DNA from: Boothiomyces macroporosus
Lineage: Eukaryota; Chytridiomycota; Chytridiomycetes; Rhizophydiales; Terramycetaceae
Assembly (NCBI GenBank): GCA_027604185.1
Contig: JADGKB010000024.1
Span: forward strand, 62,001 to 126,000
Direction of reading: 5' to 3'
DNA: 64,000 nucleotides
This document shows, piece after piece, positions 33,238-45,913 of this stretch (positions within the stretch are counted from its first letter, which is position 1; every line of letters begins with the position of its first letter). Under the pieces are notes generated by a model. It saw only the letters and a program-made list of their open reading frames with translations, was not told the DNA's origin and searched no databases. A program made the translations under genes and the position numbers.

Positions 33238-33820
33238 GACGCGTCTAATTTAGGACAAATATTTTGAAGTTGAACGAAATTTAGTTGAAGCAGTGAATAT
33301 CGCCAATATTTTGAAGCTGAACAAAGTTTAATTAAAGTACTGAAATTTGCCAATATTTTGATGTTGAACGAAATTTAATTGAAGCAGTGAAATTAGCCAA
33401 TGGATATTGAATTCGAATATTATATCCAACACAAGAGTGAATTAGTGTTAATTTGATTCCTAGAGCACTTTTCCATCCATTACTTTCTCAAGTATTCCCT
33501 TCCAACTTCTTGATGAAAGACCGACCTTGATCGCTAATTAATAAGACAAATTGAATGGGCAGATTTCAAATAAAGCAATGACACGTTTGATTCTGGCGGA
33601 AGATGATAAATTCAGCATTATAAACGTATCTCTGGCAAAATGATTTACATCTTACCAGGCTACTCACATCATTACCAGAACAAAATTAAAATGTCGCTCT
33701 TATGAGTCATCTGACGATCCAACAATCCGCTAAAAATGACACCACTGATTCATGCAATTGTCAACCTTGATTTTCCCTGCAACTAATTTATATTTCAGCT
33801 GTTGAAAAAAATCTTTCAAA
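33238..33820. other. Intergenic region holding a three-copy tandem repeat
   Basis: A 583-bp gap between divergent RING1 and the glutamyl-tRNA synthetase. Apart from the tandem repeat at 33256-33397 I see only AT-rich unique sequence, no convincing ORF and no RNA gene. Confidence 0.55.
33256..33397. repeat. Tandem repeat, three units of 47-48 bp
   Basis: Units at 33256-33303, 33304-33350 and 33351-33397 share CAATATTTTGA-GTTGAACGAA and a GAAGCAGTGAA core with scattered substitutions. No unit is part of an open frame. The first bases of a fourth unit (CAATGGATATTGAA) follow at 33398. Confidence 0.85.
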
Positions 33821-36800
33821 ATGTCAGTGACGAAAATCTTGTTTTCCTTCAAGACTACACCAGCATATGGTAAAATGAGCTAATCGCAGGTCCGCTAGTC
33901 GCTTCTTACTATGCTTCGAAAGCTTCGGATCCAAATTTCAAAATTGAATTCAATTCCTCAGAAAAACCTGTTGTACTTCATCACCAAGTTGAAGTAACTG
34001 GAATCAATCATGTGCTACGAACTATTGGGACAATTTACCAAAAGGAATTCCACCTTGACAATCCAATTACTGCCAGTCAAGTCGATTTTTGGTTGGATTA
34101 CTGTCAAGATAATCTATATACTGCTGATTTCAAGACAGTTTCTGGATGTTTCGACTATTTAGACAACTACCTCACTCTTAGATCGTTTATGGTTGGATAT
34201 CATCTCACACTTGCAGATTTTGCAGTTTGGGGTGCTCTCAAAAGCAACGCAATCTTCAACAAGCAATTGAAGGGCGGAAAGATGGACACAAAGAACTTGA
34301 CCAGATGGTATCAATACATGAACTCTTTGGAAGCGGTCGAAAAAGCCTTGAGTCTTTTAGATAAAGCTAAAGACACTGGAAAAGACAGAGGTGACAAGGG
34401 AAATATGGATATTCCACTCCCTGATGCACATGAAGGTCAAGTCGTCACTAGATTCCCTCCTGAACCTAGTGGTTACTTGCACATTGGTCATGCCAAAGCA
34501 GCTTTGTTGAATGATTACTTTGCACGCTCATATAAAGGCAAGTTGATCATTCGTTTCGACGACACTAACCCTTCAAAGGAAAAGGTAGAAAATACTAACA
34601 ATAGGATGAATTCGAAAACAGTATCAAGGAGGATTTGCAATTACTTGGTATCAAGGGAGATGTAGTTGTCCACACTTCTGATCACTTTGATAAAATTTAC
34701 CAAAAAGCATTGGAATTTATAAAGAATGGAGACGCCTATGTTGATAACACTGATGTTGATACTATGCGAAATGAACGTTTTGATGGTATCGAATCAAAGA
34801 ACCGCAACAACTCTGTCAAAGAAAACTTGAGATTATTTGAAGAAATGCATAAAGGCACTGAACTTGTAAGCATTTGCTAATTCTAGGGACAAACCTGCTG
34901 CTTGCGTGCTAAAATTGATATGCAGGACAAGAACAAGTGTATGAGAGATCCAGTCATGTACCGTTGCAACTTGACACCTCATCACATTACTGGAACTAAA
35001 TGGAAAATGTATCCAACATATGATTTCGCTTGCCCTTTGGTTGACTCTTACGACGGAGTTACCCACGCACTTCGTACTATTGAATATCGTGACAGAAACC
35101 CTCAATATGCTTGGTTCTTGGAAAAAGCAAAAGTCAGAAAAGTTCATATTTGGGACTTTAGTAGATTGAGCTTCATTTACACATTACTTTCGAAGCGTAA
35201 ACTAACTTGGTTCGTTGAAGAAAACCTTGTCACTGGCTGGGATGATCCTCGTTTCCCAACTGTTAGAGGTATTCGCCGTAGAGGTATGACTATCGATGCT
35301 CTTCGTCAGTACATTATTTCTCAAGGTGCTTCTCAAAGAGAGCTTTCTTTGGAATGGGACAAAATCTGGGCTTTGAACAAAAAAGTAATCGATCCAATTT
35401 CTCCTCGTCATACTGCTTTGGTAAATGATAAGATTGTCAAAGTAAATGTTGTGGGAGAAACTGTCAAGACCGAAATTAAAGCAGTGCCAAAACACAAAAA
35501 GAACCCAGATTTAGGCAACAAATTGACCACCTACGCACAAAACCTTTATTTGGAACAAGTTGATGCTGCTACTGTTGAGCTAGGAGAAGAAATTACTTTG
35601 ATGGACTGGGGAAATGTTATCGTCAAGGATATCAAGAAATCTGGAGATGTTGTTACTTCAATTGATGTAACTTTGAATTTGGATGGAGACTTCAAAAAGA
35701 CCAAAAAAAAGTTTACCTGGCTTGCACAAGGAGCAACTGCTGATTCAAAGTTGATCAAAACCACTTTGCTCGACTATGACTACCTTATCACCAAAAAGAA
35801 GCTCGAAGAAGATGATGATGTGAAGGATTTCCTCACTCCGCAAACTGAATTTAGAACTGAAGCTCTTGGTGACTCTAACTTGCGCTTGCTGAAAAAGGGT
35901 GATATTATCCAATTGGAAAGAAAAGGGTACTATATTTGCGATAAGGAATATACTGCAAATGACTCTGTTCATTTGATTTCTATTCCAGATGGCAGAGCTG
36001 ATTCTGTAGCTTCGAAAGCAGCCAGTGCAACTACCCCTGCTGCACCAAAAGCAAAAACTCAAAAGAAGGAAGCAAATCCATGGAAAATCAGCATGTATGA
36101 AGTTGACTCTATCTATGATGGAAGCTACAACCCATCATCTAAGGTTGGAAGCATGTACGAAATCGACTCCATTTATCCAAAAGATGCTCCAAAAACCACC
36201 AAAGCAAAGGAACAAAAAGCAAAAGAAGAAAAGCCAAAGAAGGAAGGTAAAAAAGAACAAGCCGCTGAACCTGCTGGCGAAGGTATTTAGTAGATAACAT
36301 TAGCCTCTCTAATTACCAAGCTTGATATTGTTGTTGGTAAAGTTTTAAAAGTTGAACGTCATCCAGATGCTGATTCTCTTTATGTTGAAACCATTGATGT
36401 GGGAGAACCTCAGCCAAGAACCGTAGTTTCTGGATTGGTAAACTTTTTGAAACCAGAAGAAATTGACCAAAAGCTTGTCGTGATTTTAAAGAATTTGAAG
36501 CCAGTATCAATGAGAGGAATCAAGTCTTTTGCAATGGTACTATGTGCATCCAATGAAGACCACACAAAGGTAGAACTCCTTGTTCCGCCAAAAGGAAGCA
36601 AGCCTGGAGACAAGATCTTCTTTAAAGGACATGCTGGTGAACCAGAACCAGAATTGAAGCCTAAAAAAAAAGTATGGGAGACCGTTCAACCAGACTTCTT
36701 GACCACTGATGATTTGGTAGCTACTTGGCAAGGAATTCCATTTGAAACTTCTAAAGGTGTTGTCAAGACTGGTTCATTAAAGAAGGCTCACATTAAATAA
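33821..36800 (+). CDS. GUS1: Glutamyl-tRNA synthetase fused to an EMAP-II/Arc1 tRNA-binding domain
   Basis: N-terminal GST-like domain ([33 protein letters not shown]). Class I catalytic core: [20 protein letters not shown] (HIGH motif), [44 protein letters not shown] (KMSKS variant), [13 protein letters not shown]. Then the GlnRS-type anticodon-binding barrels, a Lys/Glu/Ala linker with two [12 protein letters not shown] copies, and a complete t[51 protein letters not shown]. Introns: 33870-33889, 34585-34604 (20 nt each), 34866-34886 and 36283-36303 (21 nt each). The last intron joins the linker to the tRBD in frame. The product is 965 aa. Confidence 0.94.
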
Positions 36801-37881
36801 ACTGCAAGTTCATTAGTGGTTATAATGATTTAAAATTTGAATCCAGAGTTTGATCCTTTGAACATAACCACAACTTGGGAATTTACAGTTCTGCAGGGTG
36901 TGAATAGCGTAGAGATCTTGGAAGTTTAATTCCATCAGGCTTACTGTACTTTCGAGTGTCAAGCTACATTCAAATTTCGCATTGTGTTGACGGTATATTT
37001 TTGATTTCCTTATTTGTGTAACAGTCTGTACCTTTGTGGACTTGCGGAATGATTGGATCACACGTTCATCAAGGAGGAACTAAATCATATGACCACTCCA
37101 ATCCATTGGATAGTGTTGATAACCATATCACTACTCGCAGATTATAATTTAAGGTAAAGGTGCTGTTCCACCTCTAATTTGATCTCTGTCTTTCGTTATA
37201 GGCATGCCATGGTGTTTGTGAAACTAATCTTGTACCTTTGTGGTCTTGTTGGGTTCCGGAAAATATTTGTGTAATTTTCCTGCAACAGTAAAATTATCCT
37301 ATATGCGAGCGATGATTAAAAGATATAATAGTGGGAAACAGATTTGCATAATGAAACAGCCCGGCCCGGTTGAATTTGGCGACTTTAGCTTTAATTGATA
37401 TTCTTCCATTCCGGTGTAAATGTGCCGCACGGAATATCATTGGCATCCATTTTTGAAAAAGACTTAATGTACTTTGAGACAAATTACTGGTAGCTTGAGC
37501 CATTTGGATCACCGTAAAGTACTAGCGAGGTAGCTTTGGATAACCGTTGCGGAAAACTGGGGTTAGGAATCTATTGAAATACTAAGAGTCACAATCTTTG
37601 TCACAGTTGTTCGGAAAGCCCATGCACAGCTGTTATTGTACTACCAGAGAGACCAAATCTTTTGCATTTAGAATGGCAATCATGATTTCCCGCTAGGTAC
37701 AGCACTAGAGATTACTCGAATGTTTCAGAAAAAATACTTGAACGGTTTCATTCCACAGTATTTGGACAGCTCTTTGTGATTGTCGCACAGTATCACAAAA
37801 GTCAAACGCACACACAACATGATTAAAACCACGCGGTATTTCCCTATATAAACACGCCAGAGAAAAGGACAGCTTCACCAT
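36801..37881. other. Long non-coding region upstream of the OPT transporter
   Basis: The largest gap (1081 bp). Short frames exist (for example 36813-37061 and 37294-37512 on the minus strand) but none resembles a known protein or has supporting introns. A 12-bp word GTACCTTTGTGG occurs at about 37029 and again near 37231, each followed by CTTG. A TATA element lies at its right end. Confidence 0.5.
37845..37852 (+). promoter_or_regulatory. TATA element of the OPT transporter gene
   Basis: TATATAAA lies 30 bp before the ATG at 37882, in a G/C-flanked context (TCCCTATATAAACACGCC). Confidence 0.6.
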
Positions 37882-40372
37882 ATGGAAGAAATCAAGCCTT
37901 CTGTGGATTTAGAAAAGAATGACACTCAAGTAAACCTAGAGCCAGATGTAGAACTCCAATTGGTGGAGGGGATTGACGCAAATGATACAGAATTTCAAGA
38001 CGCTGTGTTTGCAAAAGAGTTTAGAAAAGGTCTGATCCTTGAAGAAGATGACAGAAACATTCCAACACTGACAATCAGATCCGTTCTAATTGGTACTGTA
38101 TTTGCAATTCTACTTGGATTCGTCAATATCGTTGCGTCTTTTAGGAACAATAGTTTTGTTGTTCCTGTCAGTTTGGTGAATATTTTGGCCTATCCGATCG
38201 GTATCTTTCTCGCTTCTGTGCTGCCAAACGTCAAATTATTTGGAGTTTCACTCAATCCAGGTAGCTTCTCAGTAAAAGAACACGTTATCATCAACATCGT
38301 TGCAGGTGCTGCTGGTGGCAAACCATATGGGTTGAACAATGTAATTGCTCAACGATTGATCTTCAATGATCACGGGGTCAACTTTTGGAACTCTTTGGCT
38401 TGGGTTTTGATGACTCAAATGGTTGGTTATGGAATTGCTGGTTTATGTAGACCTTTCCTTGTGAAACCTACTGCTATGTTATGGCCTGGTGCATTATCCA
38501 GTGTTTCATTCTTTAACGCTTTCCATGACACTGGGAAACTGGAAACTGACAAGTACAGACACTCGTTGTCTAGATATAGTGCTTTCTGGCTTGCATTCTT
38601 GCTGATGTTTGTATACTCTTTCCTTCCATCCTACTTTGCTCAAGCATTGGGTGCAGTGTCGATCTTGTGCTTTATGACTACTAGCAAAAACGCTCGATGG
38701 TTGGGTAGTGCATCTTATGGGCCGGGAGTATTGTCATTGACATTCGATTGGTCGCTAATCTCGCAACAAGGATGGTACTACTTTCCATTCTACACCACCG
38801 TCAACGCTGTTTTTGGAGCAATTATTTGGGGATGGATTTTAGGTCCAATCATCCAGTTCAACAAAACTTTTAATCCTGTTCAGTTAAAGCCTTCGTTCAA
38901 TTATGGCGGTGGTAGCTTTAGCAGTTTCGCAAGCTATCAAAATGGAACAATCAATATTGGCGGTAAAGAAGTCCCAGACGGATTCGTTTATAGCGGTGTA
39001 AGTCCAAATGGCGATAAATTTAACACTACTGTTCACTTTGATCCATGGCCAACATACAACAACCCTTCTCTCTACGACGGAAGCAATGGCAATACAATCT
39101 CGTTGATCAGAGGTAAACGTGAATTTTAGTTTAGGCAGTAATTATCCTAGTTTGATCACTTTGGACAACCAACTCAATCAAGTTACTTGGGACAAAACGG
39201 GTCACAATGTTGTGCTCACTCCTGATTTCGCAATTACCTACTTTTTCGGATTCGTTTCTCTTGGAGCTGTAATTTCCCAAGTTCTGTTGTGGTACTCCAA
39301 GGATGTCTACCGTCAATTCCGCGAAGCTTTAGCCCAAAAAGATAGTGAATTGGATGCCCAAGATCCTCACTATAAAATCATGAAGTCTTATGGGGATATC
39401 AAGGAACTGCATTATTTGATCTTCTTCCTTGCTTCAACAGTTATCACTATACTCGTTTGTGAATTCACTCCATTTGCCATGCCGTGGTGGGCAACTATTC
39501 TTTGTATCTTGTGTGGTTTCATTTTCTCTATTCCAATTGGTATCATCCAAGCTATTACTGGGTACCAAGCCGGGCTAAATATTCTCACCCAAATTGTTGG
39601 TGGTTTCACTTTGACTGGTGACTCCATTGGAGTAATGGCATTCAAGACTCTTGGATATGACATTGTTATTCAATCGCTTGCTCTTGTTGGGGATTTGAAG
39701 TTGGGACACTACATGCATATTGCCCCAAAAGCTATGGTTGCCGCACAATTCATTGGAACATTAATCGGTGCCCTTACAAACAATGGTGGTGCCTTTTGGG
39801 CTTTAGGCGCTATCTTCTTGAACTCTACCACTGGTGATGCATTACCAATGAAAGATTTACCGGCAGGATGGAAATACTCCAACTATCTTACCTTTGCATC
39901 GGCAGGTGGTATTTGGGTAACTAATGATTGACAATAGGGAGCTATTGGACCAGTTAGATTCTGGGGCGGTGTGTATTCAGCTTTGAACTGGGGCTACTTT
40001 ATCGGTTTCGCTCTCCCATTCATTCCTTGGTTGCTCAACAAAGCATTCCCAAGTAAATACTGGCATATGATAAACATTGTAGTTATTTCAAATGCAAAGC
40101 TTCCTGTAGGTAACGCGCAAGCAGGCGTTGTTACTCCATTCATTATTGCTTGGTTCTGCCAGTACTACTTGTACCGATACAAGAGAGAGTTTTGGGAGAA
40201 GTATGTGTGGATTATCTGCATCGCATTTGACTCTGCAGCTGCATTAGTAGCAGTTTTGCCTCCAATAATGAGAACAATCTACGTTGAAGATTCAGTTGGA
40301 CCATTTAATCCAAATGTCGAGCCGGATTACTATTGCAGAAATGTAGATTACAACGGAAATCCAATTGCATAA
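37882..40372 (+). CDS. Oligopeptide transporter (OPT family)
   Basis: Polytopic plasma-membrane transporter for small peptides or glutathione-type substrates. Acidic cytosolic N-terminus (about 70 residues), then about 14 hydrophobic segments. Family sequences: SFSVKEHVIINIVAGAAGG, MLWPGALSSVSFFNAFHD, FLPSYFAQALGAVS, ATILCILCGFIFSIPIGIIQ, NILTQIVGGF, HYMHIAPKAM, FWGGVYSALNWGYFIG. Introns: 39113-39134 (22 nt) and 39917-39937 (21 nt). The product is 815 aa, the usual length. The 3' end may overlap an antisense ORF. Confidence 0.95.
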
Positions 40373-40589
40373 TGATTTCAAAATAAAATTGTTCAAGCTC
40401 AGTATTAATTTGACGTGTAAAGATCTCTTGCACTTTGTAGAAGGCCAGTTTCTCCTTAATCTGAATCTTCAGGCAAATCAATCCATAGATACTGAAGTGT
40501 TGAATCTTTCTGTTAGCATCACGCTTCCACTGAATTGATGTGCTATTCGTTCTCAAATTCATTCCTTGTAGCCAACTGCTATCCATCAC
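40305..40589 (-). CDS. Hypothetical small protein overlapping the OPT 3' end
   Basis: An ATG-initiated minus frame (near 40586) encodes about 93 aa with NLRTNSTSIQWKRDANRKIQ and HFSIYGLICLKIQIKEKLAF, which look protein-like. As an unspliced frame it runs 68 bp into the coding end of the converging OPT gene. It lies 61 bp from the divergent DUF1275 gene. I do not recognise a family. It could be non-coding. Confidence 0.4.
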   Translation of the reverse strand: MMDSSWLQGMNLRTNSTSIQWKRDANRKIQHFSIYGLICLKIQIKEKLAFYKVQEIFTRQINTELEQFYFEIIMQLDFRCNLHFCNSNPARHLD

Positions 40590-40647
40590 ACAGAGGATAT
40601 TAATAAAGGTGTCAACTAGACGATAACGTCATTCGAATTTTTCCAAA

Positions 40648-41582
40648 ATGAATAACCTTCCTGCCAAAGAATTCTATACGATAGTAGCTGGCGGAGCTTT
40701 ATTGGCTGCGAATGCAGGGTTTATCAATGTAGTTTCAATGGCGGGTATTTTTCCTGGTATAAAGACTCTAATTTAGGGGTAACTGTATCACACGTTACAG
40801 GCTTGGTATCTCGTGTAGCTATTTCTACATTTGCTGAGGATTTTGAATCTTTTGTTCTTGTGACATCAGTCTTAATATCATTCATGTTTGGTTGCTTTAT
40901 AGCAGGATTTATCGTCGGCGACCACAAATTCACTTTAGGGGCACCTTATGGAGTTTGCTTAGCAATAGAGTCTGGAGCGCTGTTTGCATCATATCTCTTT
41001 CTCAGCCAAGAGTATATTCTAGGTGAATGGTGTGCTGCATTTGCTTGCGGGTTACAAAACGCGATGGTAACCAGCTTTTCAGGGATGGCAGTCAGAACTA
41101 CACATATGACTGGATTAGTTACAGACATTGGAAACATTTTAGGCCAATCGTGTCGTTCAGACTCTAAAGCGGAATTATGGAGGTTGAAAATTCATGTCCC
41201 AATATTTGTTGGGTTCTTAGTAGGCGGCTTCTTTGGAAATCTTGGATGGCTTTGGTTTAGAGAATGTGCATTATTTATACCAGTAATTTTCACTGGAGGT
41301 GCTTCATTTGTATACTTTTCCCTTCCTTTCGTAAAGGAAGCCGCCAAGAAGCTTCAAGATGATGTGCTCCCAGAAATTATCCCTGGCCTTGAGAAGCCAT
41401 TTGACAAGACTGGAGATGTTAACCGTGCGCTGAACACGTATCATTCAAAGCTAAATTCGGATATGAAAAACTTTTTGGCAGATATCGACACTGATAAAGC
41501 AGACGTAATTGAATTACAGACAGTGCCAGCAGCCAAGAAGAGCAATGAGGCCGAATACGATGAGAGCAGCAGATTGATTTGA
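40648..41582 (+). CDS. DUF1275 (YoaK-like) integral membrane protein
   Basis: Six-helix membrane protein family of unknown transport role, found in bacteria and many fungi. Signature stretches: GGALLAANAGFINVVSM, GVTVSHVTGLVSRVA, CGLQNAMVTSFSGMAVRTTH, MTGLVTDIGNILGQ, then FVGFLVGGFFGNL. The cytosolic C-terminus of about 75 residues is acidic. One 20-nt intron (40757-40776). The product is 304 aa. A bacterial origin of the family is possible, but the intron and codon use match the neighbours, so any transfer would be old. Confidence 0.88.
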
Positions 41583-41941
41583 ATCAATCTTACTATCAAT
41601 AAAACTGGTTTTAAATAATTGCATAATGACAGAGGTGATGAATTATTCGCAAGCAGGATTACAGACTGATGTGCATTTTACGTCATTGCCAAGTCCCCAG
41701 AAATAGAGCCGTCAAAACTCAACTCCAGACCATGAGGGTTCTTGACCACCAACTAGTTTGTCTCATACGAATCCAAACATCAGCCTGGAGGATAGCTATC
41801 CACTAGTTCAGCAATTCGTTCTAATTCAATCTTTTTTACATGTGGCAAGTTGATTAATGTACGTCAACTTGGCTCCACCGTTGGCTCAAACAAATTTGAA
41901 ACCCCATATAAGCGAGACTCCTTGAATTTCACTTTAGACAA
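41583..41941 (+). promoter_or_regulatory. Upstream region of the secreted Pro/Thr-rich gene, with TATA and TTGGCTC pairs
   Basis: This 359-bp stretch holds no gene. TTGGCTC occurs at 41869-41875 and 41881-41887, and a TATA-like CATATAAG at about 41906-41913 lies 35 bp before the ATG. The same heptamer occurs twice upstream of the paralogous gene at 54007. Confidence 0.45.
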
Positions 41942-42409
41942 ATGCAAATAAATCTTGTAATAATAACTGTAATTACATACACATTTGGACAGATTGCACT
42001 CCCAGGACTTGGAGTGCCGGCCAGTTACAACAATATCAAATTAGCAGTAAATTTACCTCCTCCTCCTGCAGGAGCAACTAGCAGCGGAGGGGCAAATCTG
42101 CCTCCAGTACAAGTCACCACAGTTCCAGTTGTTACAACTACAGATGTTCAACCTACAGCAGCACCTACTCAGGCACCACAAGCAACCCAGCCTCCACAAC
42201 AGCCAGTTCCACAACCTACAATGATGCCAATGCCTCCACCTCCTGCCCAACCTCAAACTCCTCCAACACAGCAAGTTCCATCAGCACCACAAAAAGGTCC
42301 AGACGGAGTCTTCCTTCCAACCAAACATGTATGTAGACCTTCAGGAAGGAACTTTAAACTCAAGTCAAACTTTCACATTAAAGCTCCACAGAAAATTGAC
42401 CATTTCTAG
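41942..42409 (+). CDS. Secreted Pro/Thr/Gln-rich surface protein, family A
   Basis: Signal peptide (MQINLVIITVITYTFGQ), then LPGLGVPASYNNIKLAVN, a Pro/Thr/Gln mucin-like stretch (about residues 45-125), and a basic C-terminus with KHVCRPSGRNFKLKSNFHIK. 155 aa, no intron. The N-terminal LPGL.VP motif and the H.C...r...F..I segment are shared with the 419-aa protein at 54007, so the two are paralogues with different spacers. Likely an extracellular matrix, wall or zoospore-coat component; function unknown. Confidence 0.75.
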   Translation: MQINLVIITVITYTFGQIALPGLGVPASYNNIKLAVNLPPPPAGATSSGGANLPPVQVTTVPVVTTTDVQPTAAPTQAPQATQPPQQPVPQPTMMPMPPPPAQPQTPPTQQVPSAPQKGPDGVFLPTKHVCRPSGRNFKLKSNFHIKAPQKIDHF

Positions 42410-42464
42410 CTTGTACAATAAATACTATTTAATGAGCTCGCCTTGAAGCTTGTTTGATCAATAA

Positions 42465-42728
42465 ATGTTACTGCGTTCATTTAGAATCAATCCACCACGA
42501 GACCAACTCAACCAAAAGCGATCGCCTCGCACATGCAACGGATTATCAATAGACTTTCTCTGTTATAACGAGGACCTGAGACAAGATCAGTTGTCTGATC
42601 TTAAATTTCTGTGGGCTGAGGGGCTAGATGTTGTGGCTAATCAAAAATTCAGCCAATCATTTTTCGAGCTAGGGTTATCAAAACCAATGTCTGAAAAATT
42701 CTTCCTTTTTCTTTTCAATCAAAAGTAA
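42465..42728 (+). CDS. Hypothetical 87-aa protein upstream of TBP
   Basis: ATG-initiated frame with protein-like composition (TCNGLSIDFLCYNEDLRQDQ, KFLWAEGLDVVANQKFSQSF). It ends 19 bp before the TBP ATG. Its last codons could also be read as a 21-nt intron start (GTAAGCTGATTTTCTAAAAAG), but splicing there gives no sensible extension. No family recognised. If it is transcribed, the TBP promoter lies inside it. Confidence 0.4.
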   Translation: MLLRSFRINPPRDQLNQKRSPRTCNGLSIDFLCYNEDLRQDQLSDLKFLWAEGLDVVANQKFSQSFFELGLSKPMSEKFFLFLFNQK

Positions 42729-42747
42729 GCTGATTTTCTAAAAAGAC

Positions 42748-43435
42748 ATGTCCAAAGCACCTGCTTTATTTGCTGGATCTGCACAGGTAGAAAATCAACA
42801 TGCTTCTGGAATTGTACCTACTTTGCAGTAAGTTTTAATTTGAATTTCAGAAATATTGTCGCAACTGTGAATCTTGATTGCAAATTAGATCTAAAGACTA
42901 TCGCATTGCACGCCAGAAATGCGGAATATAATCCAAAGGTAGGTTCCGGCTTATGATAGCGTTTTGCCGCTGTTATTATGCGTATTAGAGAACCCAAGAC
43001 AACGGCACTTATTTTTGCATCCGGAAAGATGGTTGTTACTGGGGCAAAGAGCGAAGAGCAATCCAAGTTGGCTGCTAGAAAGTATGCCAGAATTGTACAA
43101 AAGTTGGGTTTCCAAGCCAAATTCACTGATTTTAAGATTCAGAATATCGTCGGTTCTTGTGATGTAAAGTTTCCGGTGCGCTTGGAGGGACTGGCATTCG
43201 CTCACGGTCATTTCTCAAGTGTAGGAAAACACTTTAACCTTAGTATGAACCGGAACTATTCCCTGGTTTGATTTATAGAATGGTGAAGCCAAAGATTGTT
43301 TTGCTAATTTTCGTCTCCGGAAAGATTGTTTTGACAGGTGCGAAAGTGCGAGAGGAAATATATCAAGCATTTGAAAACATTTTCCCTGTGTTGAATGGTA
43401 ATGTTGCTCTAACTGTAGAATTCCGTAAACCTTAA
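42748..43435 (+). CDS. TBP: TATA-binding protein
   Basis: General transcription factor for all three RNA polymerases. Both direct repeats are seen: [60 protein letters not shown], then [59 protein letters not shown] and EFRKP at the end. Introns: 42828-42850 (23 nt), 42939-42959 (21), 43221-43243 (23), 43398-43418 (21). The last exon is 17 nt. The product is 199 aa with a short N-terminus. Confidence 0.98.
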
Positions 43436-43532
43436 TGCAATTTATACAATTAACATTTTTAAAATATATATACCTAGTAATATCTCTTTGAATTTTGAAA
43501 ACGCGAAAGCCTTACGCGGTTGTTTTTCATCA

Positions 43533-44821
<1,289 letters not shown>

Positions 44822-44837
44822 ATAATTCTAATCCAAT

Positions 44838-45747
44838 TTATTGTTCTGCCCATTTACGATATTTAATTGCGCGGTTGGTGTGTATAAACACAGGTTTTGG
44901 TCTTTCAGCTGGGATTGATGGAATGAATCTATTTGTGTTTTGATAGTCAAATTTGTAAGCGGTGCCGTTCTTTAGTTTGCCTCCAGCGTGGAATAAATCC
45001 CGAGCTGTCAAATTTGGAGCGGTAACTTGATACAATAATTTAGTCATTGCATGTTCCCTACCAGGATTGTTTATTTTTGACATGTCTGCGTGGGGCTGGC
45101 TGTCAAAAGAAGCTTGGTAAAGCGATTGTGGTGAACTGTTTGATTGGCGTTTTGTAGGGAGCTCGTCAAAGTAGTGGATTTTGGAAGTGTTCACTGAGTA
45201 AGTTTAGATTACCTATCTTGCTCGACTTTTTATCGTATCCTACTTGATAGGTTGACAAGTAAAGCAACTCGTCCGCATTTTTGATTTTTGGCGGAGTGAC
45301 TGATATATTGAATTTCTTTACTCTTTGGTCAAGAACCTACGTGAGACGTAGTTACTTCCAAATCCTTCAATGGCGGGGCATGCGAGTCGTAGACTTTCCT
45401 TGTCCTTCGAGCCTCTTTGCCGACCTTAATATGTTGTTTGTCAATAGGAACGAAATCCTCGCCATAAGTAGATTTTGACGTTTTTGCTTGGAAATCTGAA
45501 GTGATGATTTTCACTTCCAAATCACTACCAGTAAGCAATATCGTACCGTGCAAACTTGTCAAAATAATGTCGCCGTTGCGGTCTAGGAGTCGCAGTCTCT
45601 GTATACGGTTTGGGGATAGCTTGGGCGACCATTTAGAATAGAATTTTCAAAGAGAATGTTTATAATATCGCGCATTGTCATGGAGACGCATTGTTCTCTT
45701 TCAACCTGGACTGGCATGCTCTTTGGGATGTAACCCCTAACCCCCAT
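44838..45747 (-). CDS. Unidentified gene, N-terminus uncertain
   Basis: Reads IPKSMPVQVEREQCVSM, DIINILFENSILN, DRNGDIILTSLHGTILLTGS, DFVPIDKQHIKVGKEARRTR, ISVTPPKIKNADELLYLSTY, RDLFHAGGKLKNGTAYKFDY and RAIKYRKWAEQ at the end. Introns: 45583-45629 (47 nt, GTCGCC start, inferred only from frame), 45316-45340 (25 nt), 45194-45212 (19 nt). About 272 aa if translation starts at 45747, but the frame remains protein-like further upstream. The short Tyr/Pro/Arg-rich segments recall microtubule-inner proteins of flagella, which is only a guess. An alternative frame (RIQRLRLLDRNGDIIL) competes with the 47-nt intron. Confidence 0.55.
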
Positions 45748-45913
45748 CCCAATTCGAAATATCTGGAAGGGTCCCCTCAACCGAACCCAGCTGAAATGGT
45801 CCCAAAATTACCGCGGTTTAATTGCACATCGGTGTAGCTACAAACAACCATTCAACAGCCGATCTTTTTGATACATGTGAAAAAGCTGTCCGAATTCCAA
45901 AACAAAATCGCAG

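Noticed and set aside
40648..41582. Recent bacterial transfer of the DUF1275 gene
   Set aside because: It has a typical 20-nt intron and codon use like its neighbours. The family also occurs widely in fungi, so recent transfer is not supported.
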